NCBI RefSeq assembly: GCF_000192745.1
Contig: NC_015259.1
Span: 1,875,001-1,939,000, forward strand
Length of the DNA stretch: 64,000 nucleotides
Direction of reading: 5' to 3'
Source of the DNA: Polymorphum gilvum SL003B-26A1
GTDB lineage: Bacteria > Pseudomonadota > Alphaproteobacteria > Rhizobiales > Stappiaceae
Below the pieces are notes generated by a model. The model was not told the origin of the DNA. It saw only the letters and a program-made list of their open reading frames with translations, and searched no databases. Shown here piece by piece: positions 1 to 11,391 of this stretch. The translations under genes and the position numbers were made by a program. How positions within the stretch are numbered: the first letter of the stretch is position 1; each line of letters begins with the position of its first letter.

Positions 1-1
1 G

Positions 2-1036
<1,035 letters not shown>

Positions 1037-1053
1037 GGGGAACCAGAACCGAT

Positions 1054-1071
1054 CCGCCGGCCCGCCGGCGG
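1054..1071. terminator. Hairpin between convergent genes
   Basis: Seven-base G+C arms (CCGCCGG / CCGGCGG) enclose a four-base loop 17 bases after the pccB stop. There is no T-run, so this is a possible bidirectional stop or simply a stable hairpin. Confidence 0.35.
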
Positions 1072-1096
1072 ACCGTGGCCACCGGCTGTCCGCTAG

Positions 1097-1627
1097 TCAG
1101 GTCGACAGGTCGCAGACGTAGGACAGTTCGCCGTCGATCTCGTTGAGGAAGGTGGTCGCCTCGGTCAGGTTTTCCGGATCCTCGGCCATCCTTGCGGCGG
1201 AGCCCTCGGCGAGCGGAGCGAAGACCCGGCGCGCCGCCTCGTGGGGCGGGGCGAAGCGAACAAGGACGAGGAAGATGCCGTTCTCGCGGCCCCGGATGAA
1301 GCGGAGCGCGGAGACCGGAACGTCCTTCCAGGTCGCGGTCAGCGGCACGACGATGTCGTCATATTCGCCGCTCGGGATCACCCGCATCGGCCCGTAGAGG
1401 TCCGGCGCGGCCAGCGGCAGCACCGGTTGCCGGCCTGCGTCGGCGGCCGCGCCGAGTTCCTCCAAAGCGGCAAGCAGGCCAGCGCTGTAGTCGCAGCCCT
1501 GGTCGAAGCCGGCCAGCAGGGCATCGAGCGTGTCGGCGCGCGCGGCGGCGTGCGGGGTGAGCGCCGACAGGCTGAAAGCCGACAGGGCAAGCGCGGCAGC
1601 GAAACGGAGCGGGCGGAGCAGCTTCAT
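1097..1627 (-). CDS. Putative secreted protein of unknown function
   Basis: 176 residues. The N-terminus is a clear Sec-type signal peptide (KLLRPLR, then a hydrophobic run ending near AAARA, around residue 31). The mature part is about 145 residues with two cysteines, one near the new N-terminus (GCDYSAG) and one near the C-terminus (YVCDLST), that could form a disulfide. I do not recognise a family. It faces pccB tail to tail and is followed in its own direction by nothing closer than that convergent gene. Its start codon is chosen because it opens the signal peptide directly. Confidence 0.65.
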   Translation of the reverse strand: MKLLRPLRFAAALALSAFSLSALTPHAAARADTLDALLAGFDQGCDYSAGLLAALEELGAAADAGRQPVLPLAAPDLYGPMRVIPSGEYDDIVVPLTATWKDVPVSALRFIRGRENGIFLVLVRFAPPHEAARRVFAPLAEGSAARMAEDPENLTEATTFLNEIDGELSYVCDLST

Positions 1628-1678
1628 TGCAACCTCGGCGGTGCGTGGGTCATCGTGTTGGCGGCGTCAGGTGGCGCG

Positions 1679-1999
1679 TCAGTCGTTCCAGCGTTCCCAG
1701 CGCGGGAACAGCGGTTCCTCGCACAGGTAGCCGACCGGGCACTGCGCGGTGTCGCGGGTGCGCGCGTAGGCGGGCGTCAGGGCCTGGCCGCGATCGCAGA
1801 AGCGGCGCGAGGCAACGAAGCGCTGGAAGGTGAAGCGGCCCGTGGTGAACACGACGGCGCCGTGGCGCTGGACCATCGCCTGGGCCTGGGCGCAGGTCAT
1901 CTGGCGCAGGTCCGGCCGCGCCTCGGCGGCTCCGGCGAGGGCGACCAGCGCGACGGCGACGAGCGTGGCGCGGGCGGTGCGGTGCGTGATGGCGGACAT
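1679..1999 (-). CDS. Small secreted cysteine-containing protein
   Basis: 106 residues when started at the ATG that opens a signal peptide (basic THRTAR, hydrophobic run, AEA cleavage site near residue 27). The frame is open further upstream, but the longer version would bury the signal peptide. The mature part starts with DLRQMTCAQAQAMV and holds four cysteines, with an RFTFQRFV segment in the middle. Small alphaproteobacterial periplasmic proteins of this layout are common and uncharacterised. It lies 51 bases upstream of the secreted protein at 1097-1627 on the same strand, so the two may be co-transcribed. Confidence 0.6.
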   Translation of the reverse strand: MSAITHRTARATLVAVALVALAGAAEARPDLRQMTCAQAQAMVQRHGAVVFTTGRFTFQRFVASRRFCDRGQALTPAYARTRDTAQCPVGYLCEEPLFPRWERWND

Positions 2000-2090
2000 G
2001 GCGGCTCTCCCTGGCTTCGTCGGGATCCCGGCGTTCCCGGGAGCATGACGACAAGGTGCCACCGATCCGGCGCGAGCGGAAGGAGATGGA

Positions 2091-2462
2091 TCAAACGGCC
2101 CGCGGTCTGTCGCGATGGATCTCGACGCTGACGCGGCCGGAGGCCATGGGCAGCGGCGCGCCCGGCTTGTGCACGCGCACGCGCAGGCGCTCGATGCGCG
2201 CGTCGACCGTAAACACGGCCTCGGCGATGGCGCCAGCAAGGCGCTCGATCAGGCGGACGCGCGAGGTCGTCACGACGCGTTCCACCGCGCGGGCGAGATC
2301 AGCGTAGCAGACGGTGAGGGCATAGTCGTCGGTGCGGCTCGCCTCGGCGAGGTCGAGCCAGCAGGTCAGGTCGACGTGAAAGCGCTGGCCGAGCCGCGCC
2401 TCCTCGTCATGCACGCCGTGATAGGCGTAGAACACGAGGTCTTCCAAGTGAATGGCGTCCAT
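2091..2462 (-). CDS. folB: Dihydroneopterin aldolase
   Basis: FolB converts 7,8-dihydroneopterin to 6-hydroxymethyl-dihydropterin and glycolaldehyde in folate synthesis. The 123-residue product has the family length. It shows the N-terminal FYAYHGVHDEE segment with the substrate-binding glutamate, the IERLAGAIAE helix, and the VHKPGAPL loop with the catalytic lysine. The ATG at 2462 gives the usual MDAIHLEDLVF beginning; an in-frame ATG 11 codons upstream is possible but would add residues unlike the family. No other folate gene is nearby. Confidence 0.9.
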   Translation of the reverse strand: MDAIHLEDLVFYAYHGVHDEEARLGQRFHVDLTCWLDLAEASRTDDYALTVCYADLARAVERVVTTSRVRLIERLAGAIAEAVFTVDARIERLRVRVHKPGAPLPMASGRVSVEIHRDRPRAV

Positions 2463-2519
2463 CGGAAATCCGTCGCAATGGCGCAAGACCGGCATCGAAG
2501 GAGCGGGCCGTTGCGCAGG

Positions 2520-2562
2520 GTGATGGGCCTGATGATGGGACAGGTGATAGGCCAGATGGGCC
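2520..2562. repeat. Degenerate 12-bp tandem repeat, about 3.5 units
   Basis: Consecutive units GTGATGGGCCTG, ATGATGGGACAG and GTGATAGGCCAG, then ATGGGCC, lie between folB and the secreted-protein gene at 2602. The same unit type recurs at 6091-6123 and 47414-47450. The array is non-coding here. Confidence 0.6.
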
Positions 2563-2601
2563 GCGCACGCCAGCCCGGGATACCGCGGGATGCCCGCTCG
2601 G

Positions 2602-3093
2602 CTATCTTTTTTCGTAGTCGGCGGGACAGGGGTTTGCGTCCAGGACGTCCGCCGCCCCCTGGAGGGAGAAGGCCGCGAAGCGGCGGTCGTCGAACTGGAC
2701 GCTGAGGCGGATGCCGGTGCGCAGGCGGTTCCACAGCAGACGAAAGCGGTCGGCGCAGGCCGCGCAGTCGGTCTGGACATAGCCCTTGTCGTCGGCCGGC
2801 AGCACGACCATGTTGTGATCGACGACGACGCGGATCGGCTTGCGTGACGGGGCGTTGCGGCCGTTGATGTCGATGTCGACGACGGTGCCGGCCAGCTTGC
2901 GGCTGCGGTTGCACCAGATGATGAAGCGGGCGCCGTCCGAGGTCTGGGTCCAGTATTTCTCGAAGCCCTGGACCGTGTCGCGGTGCCAGTCGCCGCTCGC
3001 CTGAACGCCGGCGGACGGCAGGACCGAAAATGCCAGCAGGGCCGTGAACCGGAAATACCGCACCGTATAAACGCCCCCCGTCATTTCTCCCAA
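2602..3093 (-). CDS. Putative secreted protein of unknown function
   Basis: Up to 163 residues. The N-terminus contains a signal peptide (VRYFRFTALLAFSVLP, cleavage probable after VQA, around residue 32). Internal starts at residues 1 and 4 are both possible. The mature domain has four cysteines, including a CAAC pair (DCAACADRFR), and ends DANPCPADYEKR. It looks like a small periplasmic beta-rich protein, but no family is recognised. It is transcribed away from pccA, with a shared 211-base upstream region. Confidence 0.6.
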   Translation of the reverse strand: MGEMTGGVYTVRYFRFTALLAFSVLPSAGVQASGDWHRDTVQGFEKYWTQTSDGARFIIWCNRSRKLAGTVVDIDINGRNAPSRKPIRVVVDHNMVVLPADDKGYVQTDCAACADRFRLLWNRLRTGIRLSVQFDDRRFAAFSLQGAADVLDANPCPADYEKR

Positions 3094-3304
3094 GGTGTCT
3101 TGAACGGCAGATCGGTCGAAAATGCAACGGCAAAACGGTGTCCGGGCGCCATTTGCGGACAGGAAGGCGGCGTCGACGGTTCCGTTGGGGCAGATCGCTG
3201 GGAGACGCCGTCATCCTTTGGTGATATTGCACGGGATGGGGACGGCGCCTAAAACCGGCGCACCGTAGACACATCAGGGCCACTGAGCCGGAGGCGATGC
3301 GCGC

Positions 3305-5313
<2,009 letters not shown>

Positions 5314-5317
<4 letters not shown>

Positions 5318-6021
5318 GCGCAGGAGGTCGGGGCCTGGACACGGTCCTGTTCGATCTCGACGGGACGCTGACCGATCCGTTTCCCGGCATCACGCGCTCG
5401 ATCCAGCATGCGCTGGAGGCGCTGGGCGCGCCGGTGCCGGCGGCCGAGGCGTTGCGCTGGTGCATCGGTCCGCCGCTGGCGGAGAGCTTCGCGGTGCTGC
5501 TCGGCACCGACGACACGGCGACGCTGGATCGGGCGATCGCGCTCTACCGCGAGCGCTACGCGGTCACCGGCCTGTTCGAGAACACGCTGATCGAAGGCAT
5601 CGAGCCGCTGCTGCGTATGCTGGCGGACGAAGGGCGCCGGTTGTTCGTCGCCACCTCCAAGCCGTACGCCTATGCCGGCCGGATCGTCGAGCATTTCGGC
5701 CTGGCGGCGGCCTTCGCCAAGGTCTACGGCTCCGAACTCGACGGGCGGCGCGCGGCCAAGACCGACCTGATCGCCTACCTGCTTGCCGAGGAGGGGTTGA
5801 CGGCGCAGCGCTGTGTCATGGTCGGCGACCGCAAGCACGACCTGATCGGCGCCAGGGCGAACCGGGTCGCCGCCGTCGGCGTTACCTGGGGCTACGGCAG
5901 CCGGGAGGAACTGGCGGCCGAGGCGCCGGACGCGATCGTCGATGCGCCGCGCGACCTCGCCGCCTGGCTCGATCAGGGAGAGGCCGCTCCTGCGCCAGCG
6001 GCAAGGGGTACCCGACCCTAA
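5314..6021 (+). CDS. HAD-family hydrolase, phosphoglycolate phosphatase-like
   Basis: 235 residues. Motif I is FDLDGTLTDP, motif II ATSKP, and motif IV GDRKHDLIGA, with a helical cap between I and II. This is the Gph/PGP branch of the haloacid dehalogenase superfamily: cytoplasmic phosphatases acting on small phosphate esters such as 2-phosphoglycolate. The true substrate cannot be read from sequence. The start overlaps the pccA stop by four bases, which fixes the start and suggests co-expression with propionyl-CoA carboxylase. The last residues (AAPAPAARGTRP) are a low-complexity tail. Confidence 0.85.
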
Positions 6022-6072
6022 CGTTTCATTATGCACTTCCTGCTAGGCAGTTCTCCGGATGGAGGACGGACG

Positions 6073-7404
6073 GTGACTGCAGCGGCATCCATGCGCCAGA
6101 CCATGGGCCAGACCATGGGCCAGGACATCTCGGAGGCGGGCCGGTTCTCCGATGTCGGCTGGATCGCGGCCGCGGGCGGGGCGTGCCCAGCCTGGCTTGC
6201 CCGGTTCGGGCTGCGCAGGGTCGCGGCGGCGTCGCTGCAGGCGCGGGCCGTTCCGGACGGGCTGCCGGACATCTGCGTCGCCACGGCGAGCGCAGCGAGC
6301 GCTGCCACGGACCTGCAGGACGTCCGCAGTCGCCTCGGCGACAACATCCATCTCGTTCTCCTGCTCGACGGACAGGTCGACCGGGAAGGGCTCCTGCGGT
6401 TGATCGAGGCCGGCGCGGACGACGTGCTGGTCCAGCCCGGCGAGGCGGACCTCGAGCGCGCGCTGTTGAAGGCACGCCGCGCGGTCGAGCGGCAGGCGCG
6501 GCTGCAGGCGCAGCTGGCGGAAAGCCGGGCGGCGCGCGACATGCTGCAGGCCGGCATCGACAACCTGCCGTCGCCGATCTTCTTCAAGAACCGCGCCGGC
6601 GTGTACAGCGGCTGCAATCGCGCGTTCGAGCGCTATATCGGCCTGCCGAAGGCGCGCATCGTCGGCGCCACGGTCCATGACGTCGCCCCGGAGCACCTTG
6701 CCCGCGTCTATCACGAGGCCGACGAGGCGCTGATGCAGCAGGGCGGCGTGCAGGTCTACGAGGCCAAGGTGCGCTACGCCAGCGGCGAGGTGCGCGACGT
6801 GTCGTTCAACAAGGCCGCGACCGTCGACGGGCGCACGGGGCTGGTGAACGGCATCGCCGGTGCCATGCTGGACATCACCGAGCGCAAGCGCCTGGAAGAG
6901 GAACTCAAGCGTGCGGCGGATCGCGATCCGTTGACCGGCGCCTTCAACCGGCGGAAGTTCTTCGACCTGGCGCAGGACGCCGAGCGATGCGCGCAACAGG
7001 CGGGCACGCCGCTGTCGGTCCTCGTCATCGACGTCGACCATTTCAAGGCGTTCAACGATCGGTACGGCCATGCCTGCGGCGACGCGGCGCTGTGCCATCT
7101 GGTGAAGAAACTGGGCGGCGAACTGGCGGAGCCGGCCGTGTTCGCGCGTGCCGGCGGCGAGGAGTTCTTCGTCCTGCTGCCGGAGCACGGCCTCGGCGAG
7201 GCAGTGCAGACGGCGGAGCGGATCCGCCACAGTGTCCTGACGGACCGCTTCTCCTTCGGGGGGCAGGACTTCGATCTGTGCGTCAGCATCGGCGTGTCGG
7301 TGTTGCGGTCCGGCGAAAGCCTCGACGAAACGCTGCTCAGGGCCGACAGCGCCCTCTACAAGGCGAAGGAATCCGGCCGCAACCAGGTCGTGCTCGCGCC
7401 CTGA
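6073..7404 (+). CDS. PAS-GGDEF diguanylate cyclase
   Basis: 443 residues from the GTG at 6073, which sits seven bases after a GGAGG ribosome site; an ATG at 6031 is less well placed. Residues about 40-150 resemble a worn receiver-like domain. A coiled stretch and a PAS domain follow (DNLPSPIFFKNRAGVYSG ... DITERKRLEEEL). The last 165 residues are a GGDEF domain with active-site GGEEF and the metal-binding VIDVDHFKAFND, predicted to make cyclic di-GMP from GTP. No membrane segment is seen, so it is a cytoplasmic sensor. No EAL domain is attached. The first codons contain two copies of a 12-bp repeat that give TMGQTMGQ. Confidence 0.85.
   Translation: MTAAASMRQTMGQTMGQDISEAGRFSDVGWIAAAGGACPAWLARFGLRRVAAASLQARAVPDGLPDICVATASAASAATDLQDVRSRLGDNIHLVLLLDGQVDREGLLRLIEAGADDVLVQPGEADLERALLKARRAVERQARLQAQLAESRAARDMLQAGIDNLPSPIFFKNRAGVYSGCNRAFERYIGLPKARIVGATVHDVAPEHLARVYHEADEALMQQGGVQVYEAKVRYASGEVRDVSFNKAATVDGRTGLVNGIAGAMLDITERKRLEEELKRAADRDPLTGAFNRRKFFDLAQDAERCAQQAGTPLSVLVIDVDHFKAFNDRYGHACGDAALCHLVKKLGGELAEPAVFARAGGEEFFVLLPEHGLGEAVQTAERIRHSVLTDRFSFGGQDFDLCVSIGVSVLRSGESLDETLLRADSALYKAKESGRNQVVLAP
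6091..6123. repeat. 12-bp tandem repeat inside the 5' end of the PAS-GGDEF gene
   Basis: Two exact ACCATGGGCCAG units are preceded by a partial unit (ATGCGCCAG). They are in frame, so each unit adds the four residues TMGQ. They are related to the arrays at 2520-2562 and 47414-47450. Confidence 0.65.
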
Positions 7405-7464
7405 CCTTTCCGTAGGGCGGTCGGCGGACTAGGCTGTTCCCAGTCTCCAACGGGCAGGGCAGAC

Positions 7465-7758
7465 ATGGACGGCGAGCGGCAATCGATCCGGATCCTGATT
7501 TCCGGCCGCGTGCAGGGCGTCGGCTACCGGGCCTGGTGCGTGCGCAAGGCGTCGGCGCTGGGCCTGTCCGGCTGGGTGCGCAATCTTCCCTACGGACCGG
7601 TCGAGGCGGTGCTGTGCGGGCCGCCGGGCGCCGTCGCGGCGATGCTCGCCGCCGTCCGCAGGGGACCCGTCGCCGCGCGGGTCGACGACGTCCGCATCGT
7701 TGGGGAAGCGCCCGCAGCGCACGGGTCGTTCGCGGTGCGTACAACGCCCCCATCCTAA
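7465..7758 (+). CDS. acyP: Acylphosphatase
   Basis: 97 residues, the normal size for this single-domain enzyme, which hydrolyses the carboxyl-phosphate bond of acylphosphates. The catalytic arginine sits in SGRVQGVGYRAW and the asparagine in LSGWVRNLPYG, matching the two family signatures. It is preceded by a modest ribosome site (GGGCAGGGCAG). It follows the GGDEF gene by 60 bases and precedes the sulfolipid operon by about 150 bases, with no obvious functional link to either. Confidence 0.92.
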   Translation: MDGERQSIRILISGRVQGVGYRAWCVRKASALGLSGWVRNLPYGPVEAVLCGPPGAVAAMLAAVRRGPVAARVDDVRIVGEAPAAHGSFAVRTTPPS

Positions 7759-7812
7759 GATGCCGGTGGAAGTCGCGTCAAAATTCCGGCTAGTCTGGCA
7801 GAAGATGCGGAA

Positions 7813-7830
7813 CCGTCATGCAATTCTCAC
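7813..7830 (+). promoter_or_regulatory. Pho-box-like site upstream of sqdB
   Basis: CCGTCAT, a four-base spacer, then TTCTCAC. This fits the 11-base period of the PhoB box (CTGTCAT twice) with 6/7 and 5/7 matches, about 80 bases before the sqdB start. Phosphate control of sulfolipid genes is known in relatives. The site itself is inferred by eye. Confidence 0.4.
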
Positions 7831-7910
7831 GTTCGTGTCGTTAGCAGGAGGCAGAGCGGGTTCCGTCCCTGCATTGCGGCTGCGGTTCGGCCAATGATGG
7901 AGGTCCAATC

Positions 7911-9131
7911 TTGAAGATCGCGGTTCTCGGAGGGGACGGTTTCGTCGGCTGGCCCACCTCGCTGCATCTGTCCGACAGGGGCCACGAGGTTCACATCCTC
8001 GACAACCTCAGCCGGCGCTGGATCGACACGGAATTGGGTGTGCAGTCGCTGACGCCGATGGATTCGATCCAGGAGCGCACACGGATCTGGAAGCAGGAAA
8101 GCGGGCGGACAATCCGCTTCCACCTGATCGACGTCGCGCGCGACTACGAGGTGTTCAAGGCCTGGCTGGCGGAGCACCGGCCGGACGCGATCGTCCATTT
8201 CGCCGAGCAGCGCGCGGCGCCCTATTCGATGAAGTCGGCGCGGCACAAGAACTACACGGTCAGCAACAACGTCAACGCGACGCATCACGTGCTGAATGCG
8301 CTGGTCGAACTCGACCTCGACGCGCACCTGGTCCATCTCGGCACCATGGGCGTCTACGGCTATTCGACGGTCGGCGCGGCCATCCCCGAAGGCTACCTGC
8401 CGGTCGGGATCGAGACGATGGCGGGCGAGACGGTCCGCCAGGAGATCCTCTACCCGGCCAATCCGGGCTCGATCTACCACATGACCAAGTGCCTGGATCA
8501 GCTGCTGTTCCAGTTCTATGCCAAGAACGACGGACTGAGGATCACCGACCTGCACCAGGGCATCGTGTGGGGCACCAACACCGACCAGACCAGCCGCCAC
8601 GTGCAGCTGATCAACCGGTTCGACTATGACGGCGACTATGGCACGGTGCTCAACCGGTTCCTGATTCAGGCGGCGATCGGCTATCCGCTGACCGTCCACG
8701 GCACCGGCGGGCAGACGCGCGCCTTCATCCACATCCAGGATTCTGTGCGGTGCATCGAACTGGCGCTGAAATCGCCGCCGCAGCGCGGCGAGCGTGTGAA
8801 GGTATTCAACCAGATGACCGAGACGCACCGGGTGCGCGACCTGGCCGAACTGGTCGCGAAGATGACCGGGGCCAAGATCGCCTGGCTGCCCAATCCGCGC
8901 AAGGAAGCGCCGGAAAATGACCTCGTGGTCACGAACGACGGCTTCCTGGACCTCGGCCTCGAGCCGATCACGCTCGCCGAGGGACTGCTGTCGGAAGTGG
9001 TCGACGTGGCACGCAAATACGCCTACCGGGTCGACCGCAGCCGCGTGCCGGCCGTCTCGGCCTGGACGAAAGAGATCGCCAAGGAGGTCGAGACCGATCC
9101 CGAGCACCCGCGCCTGCGCTCCGTCTCCTGA
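7911..9131 (+). CDS. sqdB: UDP-sulfoquinovose synthase
   Basis: SqdB joins sulfite to UDP-glucose to form UDP-sulfoquinovose, the head-group donor for sulfoquinovosyl diacylglycerol. The 406-residue protein is an extended short-chain dehydrogenase with the NAD-binding GGDGFVGWPT near the N-terminus. The catalytic set appears to be Thr145 (HLGTMGVYG) with Tyr189 and Lys193 (IYHMTKCLDQ). It also has the family hallmark segments SRRWIDTELG and TRAFIHIQDSVRCIE. The start is a TTG seven bases after GGAGG. It is first in a three-gene operon with a family 8 glycosyltransferase and an epimerase-like gene, the order known for sqdBDC. Confidence 0.93.
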   Translation: MKIAVLGGDGFVGWPTSLHLSDRGHEVHILDNLSRRWIDTELGVQSLTPMDSIQERTRIWKQESGRTIRFHLIDVARDYEVFKAWLAEHRPDAIVHFAEQRAAPYSMKSARHKNYTVSNNVNATHHVLNALVELDLDAHLVHLGTMGVYGYSTVGAAIPEGYLPVGIETMAGETVRQEILYPANPGSIYHMTKCLDQLLFQFYAKNDGLRITDLHQGIVWGTNTDQTSRHVQLINRFDYDGDYGTVLNRFLIQAAIGYPLTVHGTGGQTRAFIHIQDSVRCIELALKSPPQRGERVKVFNQMTETHRVRDLAELVAKMTGAKIAWLPNPRKEAPENDLVVTNDGFLDLGLEPITLAEGLLSEVVDVARKYAYRVDRSRVPAVSAWTKEIAKEVETDPEHPRLRSVS

Positions 9132-9141
9132 GAGGGCGGTC

Positions 9142-9990
9142 GTGGATTGCTCGGGACCGCGGTTCGACCGTCCGGCGGCAAGCCGGCGGGCCTATGTCAC
9201 GCTGGTGACCAACGCGGACTACGCGACCGGCGCGACGGCGCTGCTGCGCTCGCTGCGCCATACGGGAACGGCGGCCGACCTCGTCGTCATGCATACGCCA
9301 GGGGCGGATGCGGACGACCTTGAGCCGCTCGCCGGCCTTGGTGCGCGGCTGTGCGCCTGCGACCGGCTGGCGACGTCGGAGGCGTTCAACGAGCGACACG
9401 AGCGCGGGCATCTGCATGCGGCGGCCCCCTTCACAAAGGGCGGAAAGCCGGCGTTCCACACCCCGCTCGACAATTTCGTCAAGCTGCGGCTGTGGCAGAT
9501 GGAGGACTACGACAGCATCGTCTTCCTCGATGCCGACACGCTGGTTCTGCGGTCCTGCGACCGTCTGTTCCACTACCCGCAGTTCTGCGCCGCGCCCAAC
9601 GTCTACGAGAGCCTCGGCGACTTCCATCGGCTGAATAGCGGCGTGTTCACCGCACGGCCGTCGCAGGCGGTGTTCGAGGCGATGACGGCTCGGCTCGACG
9701 CGCCGGACGCGTTCTGGCGGCGGACCGACCAGACTTTCCTGGAGACCTTTTTTCCCGACTGGCACGGGCTGCCGGTCTACTACAACCTGCTGCAATATGT
9801 CTGGTTCAACCTGCCGGAACTGTGGGACTGGGCCTCGGTGCGGATCGTTCACTATCAGTACGAGAAACCGTGGCAGGCGGGCCATGCCCGGGCGGACCGG
9901 CTGAAGCCGCTGATCGAGCTGTGGCAGGCCTTTTACACCGGCGCCGGCATCCCCGACGACATTGCCGCGCTGCCGGGGCCGACGCGATGA
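9142..9990 (+). CDS. sqdD: Family 8 glycosyltransferase (SqdD-like)
   Basis: 282 residues from a GTG ten bases after sqdB; no ATG fits the frame near this point. The protein has a GT-A fold of the glycogenin/family 8 type: YVTLVTNADYATGATALLRSL near the N-terminus, the metal-binding DADTLVL (DxD motif), and HYQYEKPW near the C-terminus. In Rhodobacter and Sinorhizobium the second sqd gene encodes such a glycosyltransferase and is needed for sulfolipid formation, so transfer of sulfoquinovose is the likely role. This is inferred from gene order. Its stop overlaps the next start (ATGA). Confidence 0.85.
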   Translation: MDCSGPRFDRPAASRRAYVTLVTNADYATGATALLRSLRHTGTAADLVVMHTPGADADDLEPLAGLGARLCACDRLATSEAFNERHERGHLHAAAPFTKGGKPAFHTPLDNFVKLRLWQMEDYDSIVFLDADTLVLRSCDRLFHYPQFCAAPNVYESLGDFHRLNSGVFTARPSQAVFEAMTARLDAPDAFWRRTDQTFLETFFPDWHGLPVYYNLLQYVWFNLPELWDWASVRIVHYQYEKPWQAGHARADRLKPLIELWQAFYTGAGIPDDIAALPGPTR

Positions 9991-10856
9991 GGATCCTGCT
10001 GACCGGCGGGACGGGGCAGGTCGGCCGCTTCGTCGCCGCCCGGCTTGCCCGCGACGGCCACGACCTGGTCTTCCTCGGACGACGCGCGCCGGACGCGGGC
10101 CGCTTCGTGCCCTGGGACCTTGCCGACGATCCGATGAACCTGCCGGCGGCCGACGCGTTGGTCCACTGCGCGCTGCAGCATGTGCCGGGGCGGTTCCGCG
10201 GCGGGGAGGGGGACGATCCGGAGCAGTTCGTGCAGGCGAACCTGGAGGGCAGCGAGCGTCTGTTCGCGGCGGCCAAGGCCGTCGGCATCGGGCGCTGCGT
10301 GTTCCTGTCGAGCAGGGCGGTCTACGGCGACGGACGGTGCGGCGAGACCCTGCGCGAAGACGATCCGGCCGAGCCGGACACGCTCTACGGACGGGTCAAG
10401 CTGGAAGGCGAGCGGCGGCTTCAGGCGCTGTGCGATGACGGCTTTTGCGGCCTCGTCCTGCGTGCGACCGGGGTCTACGGGCTGGCGCCCGGAACGGGCG
10501 GTCACAAGTGGCAGGCGCTGTTCGCCGACTATCTGGCGGGCCGCGCGATCGAACCGCGCCGGGCCAGCGAGGTGCACGGCGAGGATCTTGCCGCGGCGGT
10601 GGCGCTGCTGCTCGGCGTGACCGGGCCTGCGGCCGGCTTCGGGGTCTGGAACGTGTCGGACCTGTCGCTCGACCGGCACGACCTGCTGGCGCTGGTCAAG
10701 GCGCTGACCGGTTGCCGGCATGCGCTGCCGGCGCGCGCGCAGGGGCCGGCGCCTGGCGTCATGGCGACGGAGCGGCTTCAGGCGCTGGGCTGGCGGGGCG
10801 GCGGACAGGCGCGGCTCGCCGCCTTCGTCCGATCCGTGGCCGAGACCCTGCGCTAG
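9987..10856 (+). CDS. sqdC: NAD(P)-dependent epimerase/dehydratase, SqdC-like
   Basis: 289 residues, an extended short-chain dehydrogenase/reductase. A nucleotide-binding LLTGGTGQVGRFVA opens the protein. The central part has LSSRAVYGDG and LYGRVKLEGER, giving a Tyr-x3-Lys pair. The ATG overlaps the stop of the glycosyltransferase gene. Position in the operon suggests the SqdC step, loss of which causes sulfoquinovosyl-dihydroxyacetone to accumulate in Rhodobacter. A generic sugar-nucleotide epimerase is the alternative. The 3' end overlaps the convergent rhodanese gene by four bases. Confidence 0.7.
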   Translation: MRILLTGGTGQVGRFVAARLARDGHDLVFLGRRAPDAGRFVPWDLADDPMNLPAADALVHCALQHVPGRFRGGEGDDPEQFVQANLEGSERLFAAAKAVGIGRCVFLSSRAVYGDGRCGETLREDDPAEPDTLYGRVKLEGERRLQALCDDGFCGLVLRATGVYGLAPGTGGHKWQALFADYLAGRAIEPRRASEVHGEDLAAAVALLLGVTGPAAGFGVWNVSDLSLDRHDLLALVKALTGCRHALPARAQGPAPGVMATERLQALGWRGGGQARLAAFVRSVAETLR

Positions 10857-11272
10857 TCGGAGACGCGACCGGGCTCGTCGCCGGTGGCGAAGGCGAAGCC
10901 CTCGTCGGTCCAGCCGGCGATGCCGCCGATCATCAGCTTGACCGGCAGGCCAAGGCGGGCGAGGCGTACGGCGGCCTTGTCGGCGCCGTTGCAGTGCGGG
11001 CCGGCGCAATAGACGACGAACAGCCGGTCAGGCGCAAACCCGGACATCCGGCGGGCGGTGATCTTGCCGTGCGGCAGGCTGATGGCGCCGGGAACGTGGC
11101 CCTTGCGGTAGAGGTCGGGGCCGCGCACGTCGAGCAGGACGAAATCCCCGGCGCCGGCGGCGAGCGCGGCATGGACGTCCCAGCAATCGGTCTCGAAGGC
11201 GAGGCGAGCCCCGAAATGCGCGAGGGCTTCGGCGGACGGGGCGGCCGGGACGGCCGTGACCGGGTTGGACAT
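10853..11272 (-). CDS. Rhodanese-like sulfurtransferase
   Basis: 139 residues with a single rhodanese domain: DFVLLDVRGPDLYRKGHVPGA, then the active-site loop YCAGPHCNGADKAA with the catalytic cysteine, and the closing GGIAGWTDEG. Such proteins move sulfane sulfur between thiols. The loop is longer than in GlpE-type enzymes and contains a second cysteine. The gene is convergent with the sulfolipid operon; a role in sulfur supply to SqdB is conceivable but has no direct support. About 190 bases upstream hold a large palindromic element. Confidence 0.85.
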   Translation of the reverse strand: MSNPVTAVPAAPSAEALAHFGARLAFETDCWDVHAALAAGAGDFVLLDVRGPDLYRKGHVPGAISLPHGKITARRMSGFAPDRLFVVYCAGPHCNGADKAAVRLARLGLPVKLMIGGIAGWTDEGFAFATGDEPGRVSD

Positions 11273-11347
11273 TGCCGGTTCCTGCAGGATGGACGGAGGC
11301 TTCGATCAGGATGGCGCCATGATGCCGTCCGCCGCGCCCGGGCGCCA

Positions 11348-11391
11348 GAGCGTTTTCCGATCAAGCGGAACCGCTTGATCGGAAAACGCTC
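11348..11391. repeat. Near-perfect long palindrome (interspersed element type)
   Basis: Two 21-base arms separated by only AA; the left arm starts GAGCGTTTTCCGATC. It is followed by a second small hairpin (CCAGC/GCTGG, 11391-11406) and an imperfect inverted repeat at about 11421-11443. The layout resembles intergenic palindromic repeats that are dispersed in Hyphomicrobiales genomes. It could also end transcription of the gene at 11463-12095. Confidence 0.6.
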
